Shown here: one piece after another, positions 13,203-24,661 of the stretch
Numbering within the stretch: the first letter of the stretch is position 1
How the letters are laid out: every line of letters begins with the position of its first letter
DNA from: Atopsyche davidsoni
Lineage: Eukaryota; Arthropoda; Insecta; Trichoptera; Hydrobiosidae
Length of the DNA stretch: 64,000 bases
NCBI GenBank assembly: GCA_022113835.1
Contig: JAILWY010000001.1
Span: 6,200,001-6,264,000 of the forward strand
Reading direction: 5' to 3'
Translations under genes and position numbers: made by a program
Notes under the pieces: model-generated
Database searches by the model: none
Told to the model about the DNA's origin: nothing
The model's input: only the letters and a program-made list of their open reading frames with translations

Positions 13203-13889
13203 CTTAGGTAGAAATTGTGCCACTTTCGAATGCACGGACGCGGCGAGGCTGCGGCGCAGACATGTTCGTTCTGCCAAGTTTTTTTATGTTCCTCATCGTA
13301 AATGTCGCAGCATGATACGTGGCGCTGTCCCGACCTTAATAAGAGTACTTTGTTTCACGATAATCCTGCAGGTCTCGTGAACATTTATGCTGGAATACTA
13401 GAAACATATTTGCAACGGTACACCTTGCCTGTGTCTCAATAGTGCACAGATTATAACAGACGTGAGTATAGGATAACTAATAACGTGACAATAATATCGC
13501 TTTCATATAAAATAACTTACCAGTTGCGAATATATCTTACATGCTTGTAGCTTTATAATTATGAAACGCCACATTATCTAAACACGTTTGCTAATATATT
13601 TATTTTCTTGATATCTGTTTGTTTTAGTTTCCAATTGTCAAAATTTTTATTGTATATAAAGCCTTTCCATATTTATTATAAATACTAATGTTTAAATATC
13701 GATATGAACACCGCTACTCGTATTTATTTTTATTTTATTCAATTCATTTTAAATTTAATTAATTTAGTATTAAAAAACTTTTATTTTAAACTATTCCTAG
13801 TTATATTTTTCATCTCTCATCATTCATATTTTTTATTATTAAAATTAATATAAATGGTTATTTTACTATCTATAAATCAATGCATTAAA
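13203..13889. other. Noncoding stretch with an isolated splice donor
   Basis: No gene is supported. A perfect minus-strand donor CTG|GTAAGTTAT lies at about 13513-13523. Above it, a short minus frame starting ATG TGG CGT reads 19 codons into the donor, which would make a tiny first exon. Nothing else supports it. Confidence 0.4.
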
Positions 13890-13901
13890 CAATTTATTCG
13901 T

Positions 13902-14072
13902 ATATATAAAATTTAAGTTTAGTTATGCATCTGATGATGACCCAGTGTATTGGGTCGAAACTAGTAATGCAAATAATTTTAATAAACTCAAAGTGAAGAC
14001 AAAATACGAAGTTACTTTTATCATTATAATAATGGATCTTTACGAATCAAATGCGTTGTCTCTCAACAATAT
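13902..14072 (+). mobile_element. Hammerhead-bearing short retroelement, copy B
   Basis: This 171-bp element is bounded by a perfect 12-bp target duplication CAATTTATTCGT (13890-13901 and 14073-14084). From the leader GTTTAGTT through the ribozyme motif to CTCAACAAT it matches copy A at most positions, and it lacks the inverted 5' segment. Duplications of this length fit target-primed reverse transcription rather than a TA-specific DNA transposon. The 60-codon frame inside it is not a gene. Confidence 0.75.
13927..13970 (+). ncRNA. Hammerhead ribozyme-like motif (family 1, copy B)
   Basis: The sequence is identical to copy A across the motif: stem I GCAU/AUGC, core CUGAUGA, extra U, stem II GACCC/GGGUC with loop AGUGUAUU, GAA, stem III AC-UA-GU and A17. 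Identity of the motif beside diverged flanks suggests the copies derive from a recently active source. It could also reflect constraint on the motif. Confidence 0.6.
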
Positions 14073-14084
14073 CAATTTATTCGT

Positions 14085-17000
14085 TATTGCCAAACATAGA
14101 TTTCAAGAAGGCAAATGCAAAAGCTGAAAAATAGCGTTTTTTTAGATTAGTGTGTAGCTTGTCTAGTATGATTGTTCTTTAAAAATAATAAATTCTTAAG
14201 CCAAACATACATGTAAACTTCAATTCAATTTGTATGAAAAGTTCCATCAGTGCTGCCGTCACAAAATAAATAACTTCCACACAGGTACGTAATAAACCTG
14301 CAGTACTCAATTTGATATCGCAAAGACAGAAGCATAACCGTGTCACGGTGCATAAATAAAATATTTCAAATATAATACAACGGAAAAGATTCCTGAGGCA
14401 TGGTCGTAATAAACGAGAGGAACGAAGTCCTCCTTGCTCCGCCCTCACCGCGAACGGGATGTATCCAAATGTCGGCTCCTGGAAGGACATAAATATATTT
14501 ATGATGTACCGAGACAGCGGCGGTCCTTGTTTCAACTCAACTTCATAATATATTAAACTGTTACTTGGGAATTATCGTTTACCTAATGTCGTCAAATTTA
14601 AACTCGATTTTTGAATATTTTATTCACTACAGCTGCGTTTACGAGCGATAAATTTATATGACTCCTCTATAACGGAAGTTTCTCCAACTCTGTAGATATT
14701 AAATTAATAAGTGCGAGTATAAAAATTAGATGAACCGGATGTCCGGCGTGATAAAAAACCTCTTAAATATATACCTGCTTAACTTTATTATTGATGGAGC
14801 TATTTTGTGGAGAATGTTATGTTACTAACTGCTCAAGGTTTGTGAATTCTTTATCGATTCTAGTTCAGCTGTTTTTTAGCCCTTAACCAAATATATTTGT
14901 AGATTTTAAAGCTATTAAGGTGCTTTACTTATAGTGAAATAAAATAACTGCTTAATTGTTCGGTGAATAGTGAATTTTTTTCCAAAAATTTAAGGTTGAT
15001 GATACTGAAAACTTTATATTTTATGGAAATTATTCTTGTTAACTTACAAAACAATACATACTGCAATATTAAAAAGATAAATTATTAATATTAATGATCA
15101 ATATATTGATGTGTAGTTTAACAATGTTTTCAAATGTTTGACAAAATTGACAATAAGTTTTTCCGTCGTTATATATAAATCATTTTCCTTTTTTTTTTTT
15201 TTAAAAAATCATGAACTTACGTAAAAAAAAAAACTTCTTAAATATTCTTGTTTTTTTGGAATTATATTATTATTTAATATTGTATTCAACGTGAACATAA
15301 AGAATTTGATAGTATTTATGTTATCCTTCAACTAACATGTTTGAGATAAAAAAAAGTTGCTAGTTAAGCATGAGCAAAAAATATTGGTCTATATTGACGC
15401 TATAAATTTTTTTTCTCAAATTTATTTACAATAAACCTTATTAAAATAATTGATTCGAAATCAAAAATCCAAATTTGATAGTATAAAATACAATTAAAGA
15501 TATCAAATTATATATTTTATGACAAAATTCGTTTTATAACATATTTTTTTCAGCGTTCATGTTCGAAATTTTATATAAAAACTCTACTTCCCCAAATTTA
15601 TTTAATTTTTGTAATAGTACCTGTTTCTGGCAAAAATCGAAAATGAAATATTACGATGTGAGTCAAGGGTTCCATGTTAGAATACTTCATAGTTTTTATA
15701 TATATATAAAATGATTTTAAATAGTATTGTTTGTATTTAAAAGTTTTAAGCCCATTAACTTGTTTTTTCAGGTGACATTTTACAATTTATTTATTGACTA
15801 TATCTATATATCATTCAATTAAAATAGAGCAGCTCTAAATTTGTAAACTCAGCCGCTTTAATGTCAATTCGTTAATTTTACTATTACAATAAACACGTTA
15901 CTCCTAAAATATCAAGCAAGTATTATATAATTATCTTTTTTTATTAATAAGTTACAAGAAAAACCGTTCTACAGTACACCTAATAGTAATATATACGTCT
16001 TCACCGGCACACGCAACGTTTTTTCTTGCCTAGATTCTTTTCCGATCCTACTTCCCTCGAGGGTATTAAGCGTTGACGTCCATCGAAATGTAACGATGAA
16101 TATTTAAACATAATAAAGATCGATACTTGAACGCTCTGGCCTCTAATTTCGGTATTGCATGCCACAAATATGGCGGCCTGTCAAATTCTGTTAGCGGGCG
16201 TAGCTATTTGGTTCAAACAAAAAGTATGTGATTTTGTATGTGTTTCTTCGTTACAAAAAGATTGAGAAATATTTTTCATTTGATTTTAAGGCTTGATTTG
16301 ATTAACACATAAGAAATATACGAGTTGAAAAATGTTTTGAATTAATTGATTTTAGGCTTATTAAGAAATATTTTTTTATTCAAGAAGTGTGTGTATTATT
16401 TACATATAAATTTATTAAAAGCACTTGAAACAAATTTGGCATCATATTAACAAATAAAATGCTAGTCTGCATGTAAAATAACTGTCTAATAATAATATGA
16501 TATACTTAAAACAAAGTGCATCTTTAATTTCAAACGTTGTAAATGACAAGTTAAATGAATAGGACGGTCTGCCTGATCCTATTTTGTGGACGCAGCACAT
16601 TTTGTTGATTCGGTCTTATATTGAATTTTATCCGAGGGACCTCAGTCAACATCCGGTAAACTTTTTTGTAAAACATATTTGAACAGTGTTTAGCATACAC
16701 GGAACAAGCACATGTTTGAACAGTTAATTTAAATCTTAATTAAAAAAAACATGGCGGCCGATTGGCGCAGTTTCAGATCGATTATATCGGTACTTTTGGT
16801 GGCCGATCAAACAGAACGAAGAACATTTTCTGTTCACCACGGAATTCATTACAAACAAAATAAATCAACTTTTTTGAGATCATAGATTTAATTTGAGCAA
16901 CAGCTAAATAAGAAATCTAAATATAACCAGCACAATTTCTTTGATGGATTTTCGTAAGTAATAGCATGCCACGGAGCGCTAAATTACTCGGTTCGATATT

Positions 17001-17763
17001 TACTACGGGATTGGTAAGAAATAAACTATATGACAAAAGACATCTTTCACTTAAAGAAATGGCATAAATCCTATTCCACGTCGGAAGTATGACATTTATG
17101 ACCATAGTGTTTTAGTATGGAAGCTAAACAAGAATACACAAAAAAAAGTCGTTGAGGGCCTCGCGCTGGTTTATGATTGTTCCTCGGAAAGGTATGATTC
17201 ATATGTTATGTGCTACTCAAATATTCATGACATTTGATAATAGATCGACAAATAGTATGCTTTCAAATAAAAATCCCAAATCCTACCGAATTGGTTGTTA
17301 CGCCAGAAGTTTTCAAATCAAATGGAAAGTCAATATGTATACCGACTAATATAAATGTTACATCGTATTGGATGACAATTGTTATTAAATATTAATATTC
17401 TGAAGGGGTTGATATATGAACCTGTATAAACGGACTTGTTAAAATCAATACTTGCATAAATGAAATGACTGGAGCCGATCGAGGACTTTCAAACAAAATA
17501 TTTTACATTAGCTTATATGATACGTATCATTTCATCTCATATGTCATATGAGATACAATCTTTTGCAATTCTGTGCTGATTTTTAATATACTTATATTGA
17601 TGAGTTTGACTACAAAGATATATTCTTATCTGGAATTTCAGGCACAGGAATAATTTAAAATTGCGCTGCCCGTTAATAATAAATCACTGTTAAATTTGTT
17701 AACAATACTTTTAATCGCTTTAAAATGCTAAACAGTTCTTTCTCGGTGTGTTTCTACTGACAG
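14085..17763. other. Noncoding stretch
   Basis: No gene is supported. The 118-codon minus frame at 14179-14535 has no splice context or recognisable domain. GC-richer patches at about 16000-16220 and 16740-16850 show nothing I can name. Confidence 0.5.
17517..17553. promoter_or_regulatory. Two adjacent palindromes with doubled CATATG
   Basis: ATGATACGTATCAT (17517-17530) is a perfect 14-bp dyad. Four bases later TCTCATATG-T-CATATGAGA (17535-17553) has 9-bp arms and contains two CATATG E-box-type hexamers one base apart. Binding by dimeric bHLH factors is inference. Confidence 0.25.
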
Positions 17764-17945
17764 CGGAGCGTCACCGCCGCCGGGTCGGCCTGAACGAGCT
17801 CCACACACGCGAGCTGCGCCGGGCCTTCAACACCCTTCCCAGCCTTGTTTCAATTATACGACTTACTGCCTTCTCTCTTGTGTGCAGCACTCCGTGCAGT
17901 CAGCCCAAAACAACTACACAAATAAACTACTTGGTACTCATTTAA
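17764..17945 (+). CDS. Candidate 3' exon with basic, helix-prone segment
   Basis: A strong acceptor (pyrimidine-rich GTTCTTTCTC...CTACTGACAG ending at 17763) opens a frame reading ERHRRRVGLNELHTRELRRA, then FNTLPSLVS, to a stop at 17945. In the first 28 codons about four fifths of third positions are G or C, unlike the AT-rich surroundings. The ERxRRR...LN...LRR...LP spacing is loosely like a bHLH basic region plus helix 1, but the register does not fit the family exactly and no second helix follows. A second acceptor-like GTGTGCAG ends near 17887. It may be a terminal exon or a chance frame in a GC-rich patch. Confidence 0.3.
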
Positions 17946-20900
17946 TTCATAAAAATAGCTCCGTTCTGAGAATGCATGGCGCACTTCATTTCTTAAGGGT
18001 CTAGTTGGCACACCACAGGCAGTCCATTACCTGGCGAAATCGTGTCATTTAATTAATTTAATTGTCATTTTGTTTTGCTATGTTGAATATTGAATTTTTA
18101 ACAAAATATTGAAAAAACTATAAATAAAATGTATATATTTTTTATTATTTAATTACCGTCCATTTTCAGGGTAAAATAAAATCTTGAAGATGTTGAAAAA
18201 TTGGAAAAAATGACGACTTTTCAAAACCAAAGTTTGTTAAATATATATATTATTTTAATTTTTAAAATAATATATTGCACAGGGTTTATATTTAACCTTT
18301 TAATTCCAATTGAAAAAAAGACTTTTAAATGTTTAAGACTCTTGGAAAAGGGACATGACGAATCTCCAAATTCCTACACTTCAATCGGAAAAAGACATAT
18401 TTATCATATTAATAGTAAATTTATAAGAAATAAAATATATTGTGTTCGGAAGAAGGGACGTATCAAACTTTTTGCATTTAATTTTTTTTGATTGGTGCTA
18501 TCGATTTTTCGCAAAACGGACTAGAAAATGATCAAAAAAACTCGATTATAGGTCCTAGACCCTTAAAAGCTCATGACGCGTTTTCAAAATTACACTAGTG
18601 GCTGATAAACATGAAATATTGTATTGAATGTTAAATTCAAGTAATTAAACTTTGAGTGATATGAAACAAAAATAAAATAAAAATTTGAAACGCAGAATGT
18701 ATAGTTTAGCGTAATATTTTCATTCTGCTTTAAAAAAGAGATAATCATAAAATCTTTTTCAAACTGAAATAGTCAAGTAGTACTTTTATTTAATTTATCA
18801 AAATAATTATTGATAAATGCACTATTTTTTTACATATTACTCGAATAGTTAGAATTAAAAATTAAAAATATGTTTATGTCCATAACACTACCTCGGCAAT
18901 ACACAATCCGAGAGCCCCGATTCAAATTTTAACTTAAGCAGTGCAAGACTTCCTCCCAGACTTGTATAAACGCGTTTAATTTAACAGTTTGCCAGTTTCA
19001 GAAATTACTTTTGTAACTCCGCTGAAAAAAACGCCGGCGGAGCAAACACAGCAAAAAAAATAAAACATGACATTTTTCATTTACATTATAATTGCAAAAG
19101 GCTACAAGTGGGAATAAGTTAAAGGGAAAAACGATGCCCCTACCGGGAGCGTCCTGCGCTAAAGACGGGAAAGGTAATTCGTACTTTTTATCTGCAAATA
19201 AGTTTTGACTAAGAATATCCCTAATTTTGGGACGGCCGGTATTATGATAATTTGAAAACATGTTTTCGGGGCTGCTTGTCGTTTCGGTGTTTTCTAGGTT
19301 TGTTTGATGAGAAAGTTAAATAGCTTCGGATCAACTCTAAATGGTTTTTGCAAGAGTCCCTCAACGCCCTGGGCTCGAAAGAAAAGCACGACCTTATGAA
19401 ATTATGAAATTATTTATTTCATTTTTAATGAGATTTCGTTGTTTTACTTCTCAAAAAAGCTGACGACTGATTCTTCACCATTCTTTCGAAGAAAATATTT
19501 TTTTGCGGAAATGTAATTTAAGTTTTTGTATTTACGAATTTTTACAATGTTTAAACAAATAACAAGAATGAAACATTATAACGTGATGTTTTTGTCTTTT
19601 TTTGTGTGTTTTTGAAGATAAATTTGATTGTTTGACCTTTTAGAAGTTACAGAAACATCATAAACAAATTTAATAACTCAGGGAAAAATTAATAGTAAAA
19701 TACATTTAAAAAAATAGTTTAAGATTGCATAAGTTACTATATTTTATATTATTTTAATATCGATATATTGATAAAATTAATAAACAAAATTTAATAAACA
19801 TTTGCTAAGGTGCTTTAATGGTCTCACAAAGTGATTCATGTTGATAGAGTATCTTACCGTAGTTTGGAGGAGTATGTCATCTAGGAGTACTTCATGCTAC
19901 ATGTAATTGAAACCTGGTGGAGGCAATAAAGTTATTTTGGTATATAAATATAGTTTAAATAAAAGAATTATTATTAATTTGGTCTGAATTGTAATAAAGA
20001 TAGTAAAATTGACTTTATAGTACATACCTAGATAAATAAAGCAGATAAGGTGAAATATTTAAATAAATAAGAAATAAAAATACAAAGTATACAGTATCTA
20101 GTGTAGATAGTGGTTTATTTTACTATACCATTCTTCTCTAAACATCAGAACAAAAGTTTCTTCTTTGATTCTTCACTGAAAAGTTTTTCCGCAATCACAA
20201 GCAAGAATGTATCAAAAAATAAAATGACTGGTTTATTTAAACTTATGAAATAACAGATAATAAATTCTCTATAGTTGTCATTGCGTTTACATCGCTCAAT
20301 CCAAAACGTAGTCCCGTAATCCATATGCTGAAAATTAATTTTGTTTTTGTTTGTTCAAAGCTTAACAAGAGATTATCACCGCGATATTTTCATATATTTT
20401 AGGAGATACCCGCTGCAAAATTTGATTGGAATTATTAGGAGCAGCGCCCGAGGCTCAGTAGCATCAAAAGTTATTTTATATGAATTTTTAATGGTAAAAC
20501 ATGGGTAGTTTTGTTTACTCTGTCCACTTGGTCGTCGGTTTTGCATAATATCTACCTAAATTATAAATAGTAAATTTTAATGATTTAAAATTAACTTTGA
20601 TGAAGATATATTGCCTATTGTAAAGCAGTTAGGATGGTTTGAGATAATATATGGGTTAAATTTATGGGTCGTATAAATAGTCTCTTAGACTAGATATCGG
20701 CTCGAGTATATAATTAAAGCAATCCTTCTAATCTTCACTAAAAGTCTTAAAAATGAAAACCGATCCGCTCATTACATGTGTCTTTATATAAATATGAATT
20801 AAAATGTCTAAGCAAATAAAAAAAATCATTAAAACTTTTATTATTATCTGTTTGCATTTTTAAAAACTTTCCCATTTTTATAACAATGTTTGGAAATGCA

Positions 20901-21061
20901 TGTTAACATATGATAAAATACAAAAGTAAAATATTTAAATAACTGCATTTATCCATTGATAAAAATACAACATACAAATACTGGAATCTTTATAATTAAC
21001 AATAGATATAATTTATTGATAATAATTAAGTACATTTTTTCAAATATCGAAAAATGATTAG
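17946..21061. other. Noncoding stretch
   Basis: No gene is supported. A 96-codon AT-rich plus frame (18201-18491) and an 87-codon minus frame (18998-19261) have no context. A donor-like ACG|GTAAGATAC occurs on the minus strand near 19860 without a partner. Confidence 0.5.
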
Positions 21062-21180
21062 AAACTCTCAGAAAAATATCATCGTGATATGTGTAAGATT
21101 AGAATCCACATCCCCAAGCTTACATGGCTGGTGGATTACCAATTATGCCAACGAATCACTATTACTTGGCAAGAATTTTT
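21062..21180 (-). mobile_element. Old copy of tRNA-Thr-like SINE
   Basis: On the minus strand this aligns end to end, with roughly three quarters identity by eye, to the tRNA-like core and flanks of the element at 62.5-62.7 kb. Shared blocks are AGAATTTTT, the anticodon-arm region around CATGTAAGC, CCACATCCCC, and ATATCATCGTGAT beyond the 3' end. The B box is decayed (ATTCTAATC). No target duplication was found. Confidence 0.6.
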
Positions 21181-21367
21181 AATAATAATATCCTATAAGT
21201 GAAACAATGTACTTATTATGCCAATTAAATATTGTGTGTCTTGCAATACTAGACTTTTAACGTACTGAGTTCTGAGTACTGAGTGAAGTATTTAAATCAG
21301 ATCTGGATATTATTATTTTTAATGTCTATTTAATTAGGCCAATACACACACTTGATAAATATATTAA

Positions 21368-21488
21368 TGATTTTTTGTGAAGACCGTCTCACAGGAAGTA
21401 CGATTTTGCTTATACAGGTTTTATTGATTGATAATGATTAATTAAGGCAAAATCGTACTTCCTGTGAGACGGTCTTCACAAAAAATCA
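21368..21488. repeat. Foldback with 42-bp perfect arms
   Basis: Arms 21368-21409 and 21447-21488 are exact reverse complements around a 37-nt spacer. The arms contain GTGAAGACCGTCTCACAGG. It may be a foldback MITE or a snapback copy of a longer transposon end. If transcribed it would give a long perfect hairpin able to feed a small-RNA pathway. I found no second copy in this window. Confidence 0.75.
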
Positions 21489-21915
21489 ATAATATAGATA
21501 TAATTTACTTTAAATCAAAGGATGGTTCCCTTAAGTCCTTAGTTTCAATTTTTCAATAAAGTCTGGTAACAAATTCATGAATAATTATATAATTTTTGTA
21601 GTCTCCTCGACGTTATCATCTTTAAAAGTAAATGTTAGAAACCTATAAAAACCAAATATACTTCTTATTGCAGCAACGAAAATACAAGGAAGTTGTAATT
21701 TAATATCACAATGAATTTTTGAAATCCCAGTCAAAACCATCGTTTTTATTTTCAACTGCAAAACATAAACTAGTATATCCTGAGAACAAACTTTCAAACA
21801 AAAAAAAAAAAAAAACAAGCTGTTTTTTCCGTAAATTAGGCGATAGCTTTCCTGTTTTCAAAACTAAAAAAAAGAAAGTAAGCACAACAAGCGAAAGTTA
21901 GAGTGCAAAACTCAC

Positions 21916-21979
21916 CGGAAACTTGCAGGAGTAGCTGTACCAGAACAGCGGAAACGCCGGCGAAAACTCCCAAATACAT
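21916..21979 (-). CDS. Candidate first coding exon: signal peptide
   Basis: On the minus strand ATG (21979) is the first Met in its frame. The exon encodes MYLGVFAGVSAVLVQLLLQV plus Ser, then the first base of a Gly codon, and ends at CCG|GTGAGT, a consensus donor. That is a typical signal peptide (short N-region, hydrophobic core, small residues at the end) interrupted by a phase 1 intron, as is common for secreted or membrane proteins. Position -3 is G. The frame is open upstream to a TAG about 110 bp away. The leader lies in a CpG-rich block running to 22265. No downstream exon was identified, so the protein is unknown. Confidence 0.45.
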
Positions 21980-22265
21980 GACGCCGGAGGTGGAGGCGCA
22001 GCCCCAGCGCGGAGCACTTGCAGCAACTGACAGTTCACTCGAGTGCCTGCGACGCCCCTGTTGTCTGAGAAGCCTCTTCTATTTTCAGTCGTCCGCACAT
22101 TTCGCCTGCGCCTCTTGGGGCTCAGCCCGGGAGGCCCCGACCGCGGATCCCGCGCCGCTGGCTGACAACCGCTGGCCGGCTCATGACTCTCCGGACCACG
22201 GATGGTACAGATTCACGGATTCATTCTACTCACCGACCCGTCAGCTCCGATCCAATACGACGTGA
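21980..22265 (-). promoter_or_regulatory. CpG-rich leader/promoter candidate
   Basis: This block is far richer in G+C and CpG than its surroundings and lies directly upstream of the signal-peptide exon. A second minus-strand donor, GGGTCG|GTGAGTAGA (exon end at about 22231), suggests an alternative or upstream noncoding exon. No TATA box was seen. The 120-codon plus frame here is a product of GC content. Confidence 0.3.
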
Positions 22266-24611
22266 CCTAAACGCTACTCTTTACTTAGTTTTATTTTTAA
22301 GATTGCGGGAATTTAAATCACAAATTTGTTTTTGTTCTTTTGGTTCATTTGCATATCTGAAAATCAAGGGTTTTTTTGTATTTGCCGAGGGGTAATTTAA
22401 AAACGCTAAAGGTTCGTTATTAAAGAAATTTTACTTATTTTTAATACGTGTCGTTTTTTTTTACTTCGGGAAACTTTATTATGGATCAATTCTATAATTG
22501 GCTTGACCTTTTAATGTATGAGAAAATGTGTTAAATATTTTTGTATTAATTTTACGATAAATCCGCTTATGAAAAATTGGTGGTTTGAGTATATTAAAAT
22601 TTTATTTTTTAATGAATCAATTTGTTAAACGATTATTTTTGTCCTCCTATTTTATTTAAAATCTGCGATTCTTTTTTGATTCTTATTTTTGTTTTTAATT
22701 GTGTCATTGAATTTGTATATTACTTTCGATCTTATAAAATGACGTTTTTAGCGAAGATGATAAAATCATTGTGTTACTATGTATTTTTATTATATTAGCC
22801 AAACATATTTATACCATATTTAAGATTATCGAGTTCTTGAAAAATGTTAAGACAAAATAAATTGTAAAATAATGGTTTTTTTATTAGCTTCCCATTTGAT
22901 ATTTTGAATTAAAAAATATAGATTTTTCCCATTAAAAAATATAAAAAGGGCATTAATAACAATATTTTACACATGCCGACAACCGTGTCTAATATATATG
23001 GAGAAAGCTCAAAATATTATTATAAAATATGTTCTCAAAAGGTTTAGTGAATCTTTATTTTATATACATTTTACGATTGCTGTTTTATTTTAAAGTTGAA
23101 TTCAAAACATAAAGTTTACACAACAATTTATCAATTGATCAATCTTACTCTGTCACCCGAAATTTAAATTTTTCATTAAACACGGCCATAAGTCTCACCA
23201 TCGACGCGGCGGCGCAGATTTACCGCCGCGTGATTTATCATTCTTTCAATTAGTGTCCAGCCGCTTCGGAATTTCACATTGTTGTGTGAAAAAGTTGTCA
23301 CGAAAGCATGTTGAAATTAATACAAACAGGAGTATCAATTTGCAATTAGTCAGGGCGGCCGGTGGGCCCGAGAGCCCCGATGACGCGGCCGCCGCAGCCA
23401 ATTAGGGCGATCCACCCGGACATGCGATTACATACATTATGAAGGGTCCGCGCTGCAGCTGACCTGTCCTGCCCTGCCCTGCCTTGCCCAGCCCTGCCCT
23501 GCCCTGCCCAGCCCTGCCCTGCCCTGCCCTGCCCTGGACTGCCCTGCACTGCACTGCACTGCACTGCACTGCCCTGCGTCCCCTGAAAGCTCCAGGGCGC
23601 GCCGCGGCGCTTATCGGCGTCGAGCCTTCAGCTTTTCAGCTTTTCAGCACGTGCAGTTGTTTGGTCTTCTTTTTGGTGTGCTGTTTTTTTTATTAATTTT
23701 CTTTCAGTGCTTACTGAGTGCTGCATATATTAAAAACTGCTTATTAAGATGTGAGAAATAATTTAATAAAGGTTTTTATAGAAAAACTTTATACATATAT
23801 TTTAAGAATGTAGAATACACCCTATCTAATATTTAAGTCGTATTTTTCATATTATACGTAAGAAAGCTAAATAACTAAGAAATAGGATTTTTTTAAAAAA
23901 AATTTTTTAAATAATTACAAGTGAAAATAATTTATAAATCACAAATGTGAACTTTTAAGTTTATTGTATATATTGTATTAAAAATAATACTGCCTTTTCT
24001 ATTATGGTGCTGTAAGTATAATTTCAATTGCCGACGGAAAAATTAAATAAAATTGTAATTAGACGTAAGTAAAATTATCTTTTATATATTTTTATTGGTA
24101 GTATTTTTGATGACAAACTCGATAAGTGAATCTTAAAAAGACTCAGCATAACAAATAAATTATTTGATATACTATTTACACGTATTGTAAAATATTTTTT
24201 TTGTCAAAGAAATGCAATGAGATTATTTATTCATCATGAACTTTCTATATATTAAGAAGTTTGATAGAAATAAAATTACATTTGTATTATTTTAAATATT
24301 AAAATAACGTCTTTTTAAATACTACTTTTGCGATTCTAGAAAATATTGTATTCATATAAAACTTATTATGGTACAAATATCAAAAAAATACGTTAAATTT
24401 TGAGTGCTATGTTTAAGTTGACCGTTATTTAAAATTTATTTTCTTACATCCGTAGACGTAAGCATAGCATCAAATAAACCTAGACATATCTCAAACTTAA
24501 TCAGCGCTAAAAATGCCAGACTCATAATTCATTACGCCCAAGGAGGGAAAAAATTATAACGAACCCCTCCACAATAAAGTGGGCAGTTTTAAAATTTCAT
24601 CCGAATAAATT
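22266..24611. other. Noncoding stretch with GC-rich block
   Basis: No gene is supported. The block at 23180-23620 holds an 8-bp GC hairpin (CGCGGCGG 23205-23212 with CCGCCGCG 23223-23230), a minus-strand GATG|GTGAGA donor-like site and the pentanucleotide array annotated separately. The rest is AT-rich. Confidence 0.5.
23464..23577. repeat. CCTGC/ACTGC pentanucleotide array, G4-prone
   Basis: About 114 bp of tandem pentamers: mostly CCTGC, passing into (ACTGC)n at about 23547-23572. The minus strand carries many GGG runs at 2-nt spacing (GGGCAGGGCAGGG), a dense G-quadruplex motif. The overlapping ORFs reading AGQGRAGQG and PALPCPALP are translations of the repeat, not genes. Confidence 0.85.
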
Positions 24612-24661
24612 ATGCACGTCAAATGCAGTCTGGGCCTGGTGGCTAGACTGGGCCGGAGCAG
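24612..24661 (+). CDS. Candidate short first exon (weak)
   Basis: ATG CAC GTC AAA opens a frame of 16 codons plus two bases that ends at AGCAG|GTGAGCC, a strong donor. The peptide begins MHVKCSLGLVARLGRS. No promoter element or partner exon was found. Confidence 0.2.

Noticed and set aside
14179..14535. 118-codon minus ORF
   Set aside because: No recognisable motif, no promoter or splice support; chance expectation.
21903..22265. 120-codon plus ORF
   Set aside because: Shadow of the CpG-rich block; the minus strand has the better explanation (signal-peptide exon with consensus donor).
23346..23696. Two ORFs of Gly/Gln/Ala and Leu/Pro/Cys repeats
   Set aside because: Direct translations of the CCTGC repeat.
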